From NCBI GenBank assembly GCA_007134625.1, contig SLKL01000118.1:1-9023 (forward strand): a stretch of 9,023 nucleotides of DNA, read 5' to 3'. This document shows positions 1 through 5,195 of the stretch, piece by piece; the first letter of the stretch is position 1, and every line of letters begins with the position of its first letter. Below the pieces are notes generated by a model that worked only from the letters and a program-made list of their open reading frames with translations, had not been told where the DNA came from and did no database searches. This DNA comes from Saprospiraceae bacterium (GTDB taxonomy: Bacteria; Bacteroidota; Bacteroidia; Chitinophagales; Saprospiraceae). The translations under genes and the position numbers were made by a program.

Positions 1-1
1 A

Positions 2-487
2 AACCGAGGCATCAAGACCGTATTACTCAGTGGTGACCGACAGGCTCCTACTGAAAACGTTGCCAAAACACTGGCTATAGATACCTTTTTTGCCATGCAA
101 AGTCCTGAGGAAAAATTAAAAGTAGTTGAGGAATACACAGCCAAAGGGAGAACTGCCATGGTAGGTGATGGCATTAATGATTCGGTTGCATTAGCCAGAG
201 CAGACATCGGTATCGCCTACTCTTCTACAGCCACCCTTGCTATGCAGTCAGCTGATATTGTCCTGCTTAACGATCAGTTAGAGACTCTAGTGGATACCCA
301 CAAGCTCAGTCGAAAAACAGTGACCACGATAAAGCAAAATCTATTCTGGGCCTTTTCTTATAACATAGTTGCCATACCGATGGCAGCTTTGGGATTCCTA
401 AATCCTATGGCTGCTGCTTTCTTTATGGCTTTTTCTGATCTGGTAGTAATCGGGAATTCGGTTAGATTGAAGTGGAAGAAGTTGTGA
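2..487 (+). CDS. Heavy-metal (copper-type) P1B ATPase, C-terminal 161 residues, 5' end outside window
   Basis: Integral membrane pump that exports or delivers a transition-metal ion using ATP. The frame is open from base 2, upstream of the first ATG at 95, so this is the tail of a longer gene, not a 130-residue protein. Visible in order are the end of the phosphorylation (P) domain with LLSGDR (bases 26-43), the hinge motif GDGINDS (164-184), 'AMQSADIVLL', then two closing membrane helices. The first helix has the Tyr-Asn pair (359-364) and the second has Met and Ser in MAFSD (425-439). These match the Cu+-type (P1B-1) ligand pattern only partly: the second Ser of the usual MxxSS is Asp. GINDS replaces the commoner GINDAP. 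Metal choice is therefore inferred as copper, not shown. The N-terminal metal-binding domains and the DKTGT site are off the window. The gene converges on the AbiE cassette. Confidence 0.9.
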   Translation, partial: NRGIKTVLLSGDRQAPTENVAKTLAIDTFFAMQSPEEKLKVVEEYTAKGRTAMVGDGINDSVALARADIGIAYSSTATLAMQSADIVLLNDQLETLVDTHKLSRKTVTTIKQNLFWAFSYNIVAIPMAALGFLNPMAAAFFMAFSDLVVIGNSVRLKWKKL

Positions 488-539
488 TATTAAAAAGTCG
501 TGACTATTAAAGGCGCCTGCATTCCTATGGAAACACTAA

Positions 540-604
540 AATATTGGTAACTATTTACGACCTATGACCTTTTCAGGGTCAACTACTAAATAGTTACAAA
601 TATT
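540..604. repeat. Long imperfect inverted repeat between converging genes, possible bidirectional terminator
   Basis: The arm at 540-557 pairs with 587-604 at 17 of 18 positions; the only mismatch is 546/598. Eleven pairs in a row are perfect (GTAACTATTTA at 547-557 with its complement at 587-597). The 29-base centre contains a second short stem, TGACC (565-569) with GGTCA (577-581). The element lies in the 133-base gap between the ATPase stop (487) and the AbiEii stop (621). The position suits a two-way transcription terminator, but the stem is AT-rich and lacks a GC-rich base. An end or relic of a mobile element is the alternative. Confidence 0.55.
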
Positions 605-620
605 GATTCTACGCATGGAC

Positions 621-1412
621 TTATTTCCTGTTATCAAAAGAAAAATCACTTAAATAATCCCTGAAATATCTCACTTTATTTTCGCTTTTCTTATCGAATA
701 AAAATGGTGCTACATCTCTAACCATCTCTTCCATATTCAAAGAATCGCACTTTTTCAATAGTATTTTCTTTAGTTCAGAAGTTTTACTAATGGCCATTTT
801 TTGATCTAAGTATCCCATATTGGGCTTAGTTCCTTTGCTCATAAGAAATACCAAATCGTAAAAATCTCTACCTTTATTTCTCGCTCTGTTAAGAATGGCA
901 TAGCATTTTTGGGCCATCAACAAATCCAATGGGGCTGAGGCAATTTTACAAAACACATCAAATTTATTGAGGATAGGATAGTCAGGGACAAAATCAAAAC
1001 CTTGGGGTTCAGTATCCAATTGAATCAGAATCTTCTCCTCCTCATGACCTGAAAGTCCCTGTTGAAAAAGTAAGCTGGGAAAACGTATATAACAATGGTA
1101 TGCCCCTTTAGTTACTTGCTTCATCTCTACTACATAACCCAGTTTTTTCAATTCGGAAACAATATTGATCGAAATCTCATCAAATTCAGCCTTACTTAAG
1201 TTGAAGTTATCAAAATCTAAATCCTCAGAGAATCGCTGATTCCCATATAAGATGCGCAAGCAGGTACCTCCAAGAAAAATAAGCTTTTCAGAAAAAGGAC
1301 CATTGAAAACTATTTCAAGAATCTTATATTGAAGATACTCCCGAAGTAATAACCTTTTAAATTTTCGAAGATTTGGTGGGTAATACTCAGCTATTTCATT
1401 GATATCAATCAT
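621..1412 (-). CDS. abiEii: AbiEii/AbiGii-family nucleotidyltransferase (type IV toxin component)
   Basis: A 263-residue nucleotidyltransferase-fold protein of the AbiEii/AbiGii toxin family. Family members are toxins of type IV toxin-antitoxin pairs that act in phage abortive infection; studied relatives transfer nucleotides to tRNA. Visible motifs are FLGGTCLR with GG-T at 48-50, the paired carboxylates SEDLDFD (62-68, D64 and D66), a further acidic strand ILIQLDTEP (D133), Lys169, and the closing motif KGRDFYDLVFL (180-190, R182, D183, D186). All expected catalytic elements are present, so it looks intact. The ATG at 1412 lies 8 bases inside the end of the upstream abiEi-like gene, implying translational coupling. 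The target and toxicity in this host are inferred from the family. The gene name is by family, as identity to characterised AbiEii is probably low. Confidence 0.85.
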   Translation of the reverse strand: MIDINEIAEYYPPNLRKFKRLLLREYLQYKILEIVFNGPFSEKLIFLGGTCLRILYGNQRFSEDLDFDNFNLSKAEFDEISINIVSELKKLGYVVEMKQVTKGAYHCYIRFPSLLFQQGLSGHEEEKILIQLDTEPQGFDFVPDYPILNKFDVFCKIASAPLDLLMAQKCYAILNRARNKGRDFYDLVFLMSKGTKPNMGYLDQKMAISKTSELKKILLKKCDSLNMEEMVRDVAPFLFDKKSENKVRYFRDYLSDFSFDNRK

Positions 1413-2013
1413 GGATGTAGTTTATGAGCAAGTTAATTTTTTCATTTAATGTTGCAGAAGAATATAAAGTCAAATATTCACAAAGCTTTTCTATTTTTAA
1501 TTTTTGAAGCTCCTCACGATTCCATCTCAAAGCTTCAATGCCTGCATAATCTTTAATGTCAGGACGGAGATACAAAAAATCCAAAACAGCCTTTTCTCTT
1601 GAAGCAAATCTGAATGTGTAACCATTTTTACTAATCAAGCGATAACCAAAATAGAGTGAATGCTTAATAGTTCGAAAATTAAAAACACCCACTGGCGTTT
1701 CAAAACACTTGGTTTTACGCGTAGAGACAGATTGCATAATAAAAACAGCCTCCGGAATAATACCATAAAAGCTTAAAGCTGATTCCAGCGAAATATAAGA
1801 AGGTTCATAAATTTTATTAGCTATCTTATAAAGTAAATATTCATCAATATCGGTTTCCCTGAATACATAAAAACCATTTCTCAATTTCACTAGATATCCT
1901 TTTTTCTGCCAGTTGACCAGATTTTTAGTATCAAAATCAGGAAATGTAATTTTAATATCCTGCAAGGTAACTACAGGGAATTCAGAAAGCTGCTCTCGAA
2001 ATCGTTGATACAT
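1405..2013 (-). CDS. abiEi: AbiEi-family antitoxin / transcriptional repressor
   Basis: A 202-residue protein with the two-part layout of AbiEi antitoxins. The N-terminal winged helix-turn-helix lies at about residues 8-51, with a recognition segment around 'NWQKKGYLVKLRNGFYVF'. The C-terminal antitoxin domain follows, with 'YISLESALSFYGIIPE' (73-88) and 'SREKAVLDFLYL' (138-149). In the family the C-terminal part neutralises the AbiEii toxin without stable binding, and the N-terminal part represses the shared promoter by binding inverted repeats. It is first in a two-gene operon and overlaps the toxin gene by 8 bases. The DNA is AT-rich: I count 13 G+C in bases 1441-1500 and 15 in 1801-1860, against 25 in 5281-5340 of the ribF gene. 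This is consistent with acquisition by transfer. The start at 2013 is the first ATG after a good -7 box. Confidence 0.82.
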   Translation of the reverse strand: MYQRFREQLSEFPVVTLQDIKITFPDFDTKNLVNWQKKGYLVKLRNGFYVFRETDIDEYLLYKIANKIYEPSYISLESALSFYGIIPEAVFIMQSVSTRKTKCFETPVGVFNFRTIKHSLYFGYRLISKNGYTFRFASREKAVLDFLYLRPDIKDYAGIEALRWNREELQKLKIEKLCEYLTLYSSATLNEKINLLINYIHD

Positions 2014-2030
2014 TCATTTCTATTTTATGA

Positions 2031-2038
2031 CAAAAATA
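2031..2038 (-). promoter_or_regulatory. Candidate Bacteroidota -7 box for the abiE operon
   Basis: On the minus strand this reads TATTTTTG, a full match to TAnnTTTG, ending 17 bases before the abiEi ATG. The predicted leader is about 10 bases. I see no clear TTTG at the -33 position, where the DNA is an A-rich run. That would suit a weak or regulated promoter. Confidence 0.5.
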
Positions 2039-2055
2039 GTAAAAAAAAGAAATAA

Positions 2056-2094
2056 AATGATGTTTTTTAAGACTTTTAATCATTAGTGTCATTA
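2056..2094. promoter_or_regulatory. Candidate AbiEi operator: inverted and direct ATCATT/TCATTA repeats
   Basis: AATGAT at 2056-2061 is the reverse complement of ATCATT at 2079-2084. TCATTA occurs directly at 2080-2085 and again at 2089-2094. ATGACA at 2027-2032, overlapping the -7 box, is also complementary to TGTCAT at 2087-2092. The cluster lies where the -33 region and upstream DNA of the abiE promoter should be. AbiEi proteins are known to bind inverted repeats in their own promoter. Short AT-rich matches can arise by chance, so confidence is low. Confidence 0.3.
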
Positions 2095-2254
2095 ACATAA
2101 CCTTCTGCGCAGTAAGGAAGAGAACAAGGTGTTTAATCTTTTGGGCAGATTATCATTTTCCTAAAAAGGTCGATCTAATTTATCAAAGTTGTACTTGGAT
2201 ACTTGTTGCCCGTTCATTTCAGTTTATAGATACAAACCAAGATTCCGTCTTATT

Positions 2255-2288
2255 TTTGAATACTTTTTAATAAAATGAAGTATCTTTA
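2255..2288 (+). promoter_or_regulatory. Candidate promoter for the coiled-coil membrane protein
   Basis: TTTG at 2255-2258 and TATCTTTA at 2281-2288 (7 of 8 to TAnnTTTG) are 22 bases apart, at the long end of the usual Bacteroidota spacing. The box ends 21 bases before the ATG at 2310. A 6-bp inverted repeat, ATACTT (2260-2265) and AAGTAT (2278-2283), overlaps the -7 box and could be an operator. Bases 2095-2254 otherwise hold only a small palindrome near 2103-2117 and no gene I can support. Confidence 0.45.
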
Positions 2289-2309
2289 TTCTATCAAAAA
2301 ACAAGAATC

Positions 2310-2669
2310 ATGAGGAGGAAATATAAACTAACCGGTTGCGCTCGATTTTTAATTTTTCTGATTATCGTCGTTCCCGTCATTTACATTTCGGCAACCTTGA
2401 TTACAGGTACTTCTCCATGGGATGAACTAAAAATGATCCTTTCCGGAGATGAAGAAAAGACCGAAATAATGGAAAGTCCGGTTAGCTCAGAAGATGTTAA
2501 AACTGAGGAAGTAGAAAAGGATACAAAAGAACAGAAAACTACAGATATAATCCCTGCTGCTAATGAAAAAGCTGAATTAAGTGATCAGGAGCAACTCAAT
2601 AAACTCCTTGAACGCATCGAGTCACTGGAAAGAGAATTAAAAGAATTGAGAGAACAGCTTGAAGATTAG
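2310..2669 (+). CDS. Small membrane-anchored coiled-coil protein of unknown function
   Basis: I do not recognise a family for this 119-residue protein. A basic N-terminus (MRRKYK) is followed by one hydrophobic segment at residues 12-32, a typical uncleaved signal anchor. Next comes an acidic, Lys/Thr-rich linker (about 46-90) that is probably disordered. The C-terminal helix (about 91-119) has leucine or isoleucine at 96, 99, 103, 106, 110, 113 and 117, perfect 3-4 heptad spacing for a coiled coil. It is most likely a single-pass inner-membrane protein that multimerises through its tail. It has its own promoter, stands alone between the AbiE cassette and pyrF, and ends 11 bases from the convergent pyrF stop. 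The start is supported by the promoter and by the charged-then-hydrophobic N-terminus. There is no Shine-Dalgarno before the ATG; AGGAGG instead lies just inside the gene. Confidence 0.72.
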   Translation: MRRKYKLTGCARFLIFLIIVVPVIYISATLITGTSPWDELKMILSGDEEKTEIMESPVSSEDVKTEEVEKDTKEQKTTDIIPAANEKAELSDQEQLNKLLERIESLERELKELREQLED

Positions 2670-2680
2670 CCCGGATTATT

Positions 2681-3484
2681 CTAAAGGAAAGTAGCCATTT
2701 CATTAGACAATTCAGCAGCTTTTTTGGCAGCAGCCTCCTGAAAATCTTGTCCGGAGGAGGCGAAAATTATTCCCCTTGAGGAGTTGACCAAAACACCTAC
2801 ATTTTCATTTAAGCACCTCTCCCCTACCTCTTTCAAACTACCTCCCTGATGTCCTATACCGGGTACAAGAAAAAAATGCTGCGGCGCTATTGCTCTTGCT
2901 CTGCTCAACTCTTCACTTTGTGTGGCTCCACATACAAACATCATTTGGTCAGAGGGTCCCCAGTGAACGGCTTTCTCCATTACTTTCTCATAAACTCTGG
3001 AACCATCAGTTGTTGGGATTTTTTGAAAATCTGCACTCCCGGGGTTACTTGTAATTCCAAGAAGTATAGCCCATTTTCCTTTGTAACTTAAAAAAGGATC
3101 AATGGAGTCCCGCCCCATATAGGGAGCAACGGTTACCGCATCAAAATTCAAATGGTTGAAGAAAGCTTCCGCATATTGGGTCGCAGTATTTCCAATGTCA
3201 CCCCTTTTGGCATCAGCAATCAAAAAGTGTGATTGAGGAAGCAGCTTTCTCGTTTTCTCTAATGCCTTCCATCCCTTAGACCCATAGCGTTCATAAAATG
3301 CAGTATTGATTTTGTAAGCTACACAATAGTCAGAAGTAGCCTCTATTATTGCTTTATTAAACTCTACTATGCCATCGAGGTTTTTATTGAAGGATATCGG
3401 CAGTCGATCCATATCACTGTCCAGTCCAACACATAAAAAAGAATTCTTGTCTCTGATATTCTGAATAATGGATTGTAATCTCAC
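2681..3484 (-). CDS. pyrF: Orotidine 5'-phosphate decarboxylase, type 2
   Basis: Catalyses the last step of de novo UMP synthesis, OMP to UMP plus CO2, in the cytoplasm. The 267-residue TIM-barrel protein has the longer 'type 2' layout (about 270 residues) rather than the 230-residue type of E. coli. Visible features are FLCVGLDSDMDRLP near the N-terminus (16-29), YKIN with K58, and the catalytic set D91-x-K93-x-x-D96 in IADAKRGDIGNT. A phosphate-binding end follows, with VPGIGHQGG and VNSSRGI containing the conserved Arg. The start is GTG (3482-3484); no ATG is available nearby and the N-terminus then aligns with the family. The gap to the upstream nfu stop is only 17 bases, so the two are probably co-transcribed. 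No Shine-Dalgarno is seen. The gene appears complete. Confidence 0.96.
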   Translation of the reverse strand: MRLQSIIQNIRDKNSFLCVGLDSDMDRLPISFNKNLDGIVEFNKAIIEATSDYCVAYKINTAFYERYGSKGWKALEKTRKLLPQSHFLIADAKRGDIGNTATQYAEAFFNHLNFDAVTVAPYMGRDSIDPFLSYKGKWAILLGITSNPGSADFQKIPTTDGSRVYEKVMEKAVHWGPSDQMMFVCGATQSEELSRARAIAPQHFFLVPGIGHQGGSLKEVGERCLNENVGVLVNSSRGIIFASSGQDFQEAAAKKAAELSNEMATFL

Positions 3485-3501
3485 AGTTATATTTTTTTAG
3501 A

Positions 3502-3741
3502 TCAGGATACCGCTTTGACACCCTTGATTTGGGGTAATTTTTGGATAATGGTTTGTTCTACTCCGGCCTTAAGTGTCATTTGAGACATCTCGCAGGATTT
3601 GCACGCACCCAACCATTTTATAAGCACAAAACCATCATCGGTAATCGAAACTACTTCCACATCCCCCCCATCTGCAGCAAGATGAGGACGAATAGTATCC
3701 AAAGCAGTTTCAATTTCTATTTTGAGTTGTTTATCACCCAT
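3502..3741 (-). CDS. Stand-alone Nfu/NifU C-terminal-domain iron-sulfur carrier
   Basis: A 79-residue protein made only of the NifU C-terminal (Nfu) domain, which carries a 4Fe-4S cluster bridged between two subunits and passes it to target enzymes. Visible signatures are PHLAADGGDVEVV (19-31) and the cluster-binding pair C47-x-x-C50 in LGACKSCEMSQMTLK. The N-terminal scaffold domains of full NifU and the A-type domain of E. coli NfuA are absent; single-domain versions are common in Bacteroidota. It lies between mrp, another Fe-S assembly factor, and pyrF, which is not an Fe-S enzyme. It has its own -7 box, and AAGGAA/AGGA lies just before the ATG, so it can be transcribed separately from mrp. 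Confidence 0.95.
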   Translation of the reverse strand: MGDKQLKIEIETALDTIRPHLAADGGDVEVVSITDDGFVLIKWLGACKSCEMSQMTLKAGVEQTIIQKLPQIKGVKAVS

Positions 3742-3759
3742 AAGTTCCTTTTTCCTTCA

Positions 3760-3767
3760 CAAAAGTA
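3760..3767 (-). promoter_or_regulatory. -7 box of the nfu-pyrF unit
   Basis: The minus strand reads TACTTTTG, a full match to TAnnTTTG, 18 bases before the nfu ATG. The purine-rich stretch between it and the ATG contains AAGGAA and AGGA. The -33 region has TTTA (around 3787-3790) instead of TTTG, about 19 bases away. Confidence 0.6.
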
Positions 3768-3823
3768 CATCAAATTAATAACATTCTAAATGCTGGAGCA
3801 TGACAAAATACAGGTTTAAGGGT

Positions 3824-3928
3824 CTTCCAACTTCCTTATTCGTAATTCATAATTCGTAATTTACTTCCATCTCCCCACTTCCCACTTCCTTCTTCCTACT
3901 CCCTACTTCCTACTCCCCTCTTCCCTCA
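3824..3928. repeat. Degenerate 7-bp tandem repeat array, 15 units (STRR-like)
   Basis: The sequence can be cut into 15 consecutive 7-base units without any slip. The plus-strand units include CTTCCAA, CTTCCTT, ATTCGTA, ATTCATA, ATTCGTA, then TCCCACT, TCCTTCT, TCCTACT, CCCTACT and TCCTACT. Two unit types alternate in the same register: an AT-rich ATTCGTA type (3838-3858) and pyrimidine-rich CTTCC/TCCTACT types on both sides. The last unit includes the mrp stop codon (3926-3928), so the array is the 3' untranslated end of mrp; in the mRNA it reads as purine-rich AGTAGGA repeats. The array has no equal-length unique spacers, so it is not CRISPR. It resembles the heptanucleotide short tandemly repeated repetitive sequences described in cyanobacteria. 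Confidence 0.85.
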
Positions 3929-5008
3929 CTGATTCATATTCACCATTCTGGTAGGATCGAGCATTTCGTTTCTGATAACAGTTTGTCGAACAAGTTTTTT
4001 AGCAGTCTCCATATAAGTATTAGCTGTAAGGTCCCCGGCGAGCACAGCAGGCTTACCGGCATCTCCTGCCTCTCTTACCGACTGAACGAGCGGAATTTGA
4101 GAAAGCAATACCGTATTAAAAAGCTTAGAAAGCTTCTTCCCGCCCCCTTCTCCAAATAAATAATATTTTTTATCAGGCATATCATCCGGAGTAAACCAGG
4201 CCATGTTTTCAACTACACCCAAAATGGGTACATTGATATTTTCGATTCTAAACATATTACCGGCCTTCACCGCATCATCCAGAGCAACCTCTTGCGGAGT
4301 AGTCACTAAAACTGCACCGGTCAAAGGAACAGACTGCACCAAACTCAGCTGAACATCTCCTGTACCTGGAGGCAAATCAACAATCATAAAATCAAGCTCC
4401 GGCCATCTTACATCAGATATAAATTGCTTCAATACACCACTTAATCTAGGACCTCTAAGTACAACTGCCTGTTCCGGCTCCACAATAAAACCTATTGACA
4501 TCAGGTGAATACCATATTGACTGAGTGGCTCCAATACGGGCTTTCCGTAATGCTCATAAATTTTTGGACGCTTACCCTTCAGACCAAACATGGTAGGCAT
4601 AGAAGGCCCATACAAATCTGCGTCCATCAGTCCTGTCTTATATCCCAATTCTGCTAAGGCCAAAGCAATATTGGCGGATACTGTAGATTTACCAACACCC
4701 CCCTTACCTGAGGCTACTGCAATAATGTTTTTTACCTGTGGAAGTGGAGTATCTGCCCCCGAACCATGTGCTGCAGCTTTCATATGAATGTGAATTTGAG
4801 CATCGGGATATACGCCCAGGATTTGTTCCTGACATTTAAAGTTCAATTGTGCTTTTTGAGAGTCATCAAGTCCTGTGGTATGCAATGTAAAAAATACATT
4901 TTCACCTTCCAGTTTAAGATCGGTAATCCTGCGAGCTGAAATGATATCTGTTCTGGAAGTTGGATCTTCTATTGCCCTTAAGACCTCAACCACTTTATTA
5001 TTGTCCAT
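3926..5008 (-). CDS. mrp: Mrp/ApbC-type iron-sulfur carrier ATPase with N-terminal MIP18 domain, lacking CxxC
   Basis: Cytoplasmic P-loop ATPase of the Mrp/ApbC/Nbp35 group, thought to load or carry Fe-S clusters. The 360 residues comprise an N-terminal MIP18/DUF59-like domain (about 4-78), a short linker and a MinD/ParA-type ATPase. The ATPase has the deviant Walker A GKGGVGKST (101-109), MDADLYGPSMPTMFG (128-142) and the Walker B region DLPPGTGD (211-218). In characterised Mrp/ApbC proteins 'ENMSxFxCPxC' supplies the cluster ligands; here the region reads VVENMAWFTPDDMPDKK (265-281) with no cysteine. C59 is the only cysteine in the protein. I recall this Cys-free form from other Bacteroidota, so it is probably not a mutation. 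The start at 5008 gives a normal MIP18 N-terminus. It is transcribed divergently from ribF. Confidence 0.93.
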   Translation of the reverse strand: MDNNKVVEVLRAIEDPTSRTDIISARRITDLKLEGENVFFTLHTTGLDDSQKAQLNFKCQEQILGVYPDAQIHIHMKAAAHGSGADTPLPQVKNIIAVASGKGGVGKSTVSANIALALAELGYKTGLMDADLYGPSMPTMFGLKGKRPKIYEHYGKPVLEPLSQYGIHLMSIGFIVEPEQAVVLRGPRLSGVLKQFISDVRWPELDFMIVDLPPGTGDVQLSLVQSVPLTGAVLVTTPQEVALDDAVKAGNMFRIENINVPILGVVENMAWFTPDDMPDKKYYLFGEGGGKKLSKLFNTVLLSQIPLVQSVREAGDAGKPAVLAGDLTANTYMETAKKLVRQTVIRNEMLDPTRMVNMNQ

Positions 5009-5035
5009 TCCGAATATTTTGATTCAAAGAAACAA

Positions 5036-5043
5036 CGAAAATA
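5036..5043 (-). promoter_or_regulatory. Candidate -7 box for mrp
   Basis: The minus strand reads TATTTTCG, 7 of 8 to TAnnTTTG, ending 27 bases before the mrp ATG. A TTTG (5069-5072 read on the minus strand) lies 25 bases upstream, longer than usual for a -33 box, so this is tentative. Confidence 0.35.
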
Positions 5044-5095
5044 GCCCTTTATATGTTGATATAAAAATCAAATGATTAATACTTAAAGATACACA

Positions 5096-5122
5096 TTGCA
5101 AAAAGATTTAATACTTTTGCAA
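5096..5122 (+). promoter_or_regulatory. ribF promoter -7 box inside an 8-bp inverted repeat
   Basis: TACTTTTG at 5112-5119 is a full -7 match for the plus strand. It sits in the right arm of an inverted repeat, TTGCAAAA (5096-5103) and TTTTGCAA (5115-5122), with an 11-base spacer. I find no good -33 box about 20 bases upstream. The repeat could be a protein-binding site controlling the promoter, or chance AT-rich symmetry. The predicted leader is about 70 bases. Confidence 0.5.
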
Positions 5123-5140
5123 GTGAAAAACGGAACAGTT

Positions 5141-5178
5141 CGGATATTTTCGAAATATTGCAGATAAGCAATTATCCG
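5141..5178 (+). promoter_or_regulatory. Potentially structured 5' leader of the ribF fusion gene
   Basis: CGGATA (5141-5146) can pair with TATCCG (5173-5178), enclosing a small hairpin ATTGC/GCAAT (5157-5161 with 5168-5172). An alternative hairpin ATATTT/AAATAT (5144-5149 with 5153-5158) shares bases with both and would exclude them. It is too short for, and does not look like, the FMN riboswitch. No known motif is recognised. Confidence 0.2.
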
Positions 5179-5195
5179 GACAACAAAGAAATGAA

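Noticed and set aside
621..2013. AbiE cassette as a wholly new defence system
   Set aside because: Both genes carry the standard motifs of the known AbiEi/AbiEii families, and no extra conserved partner gene is attached.
2103..2117. Palindrome CTTCTGCGCAG with flanking AAGG
   Set aside because: It has no loop for a hairpin, is short, and is not placed at a promoter; left as chance.
2849..3091. Open frame antisense to pyrF
   Set aside because: It lies wholly opposite a gene with full catalytic motifs, and its translation shows no domain-like pattern.
3824..3928. Possible CRISPR-like array
   Set aside because: Units are 7 bases, directly adjacent and degenerate, with no spacers.
4590..5075. 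Two short open frames opposite mrp
   Set aside because: They are shadows of the mrp coding frame with no ribosome binding site or recognisable motif.
5120..5195. FMN riboswitch before ribF
   Set aside because: The leader is only about 70 bases and has none of the conserved RFN-element core.
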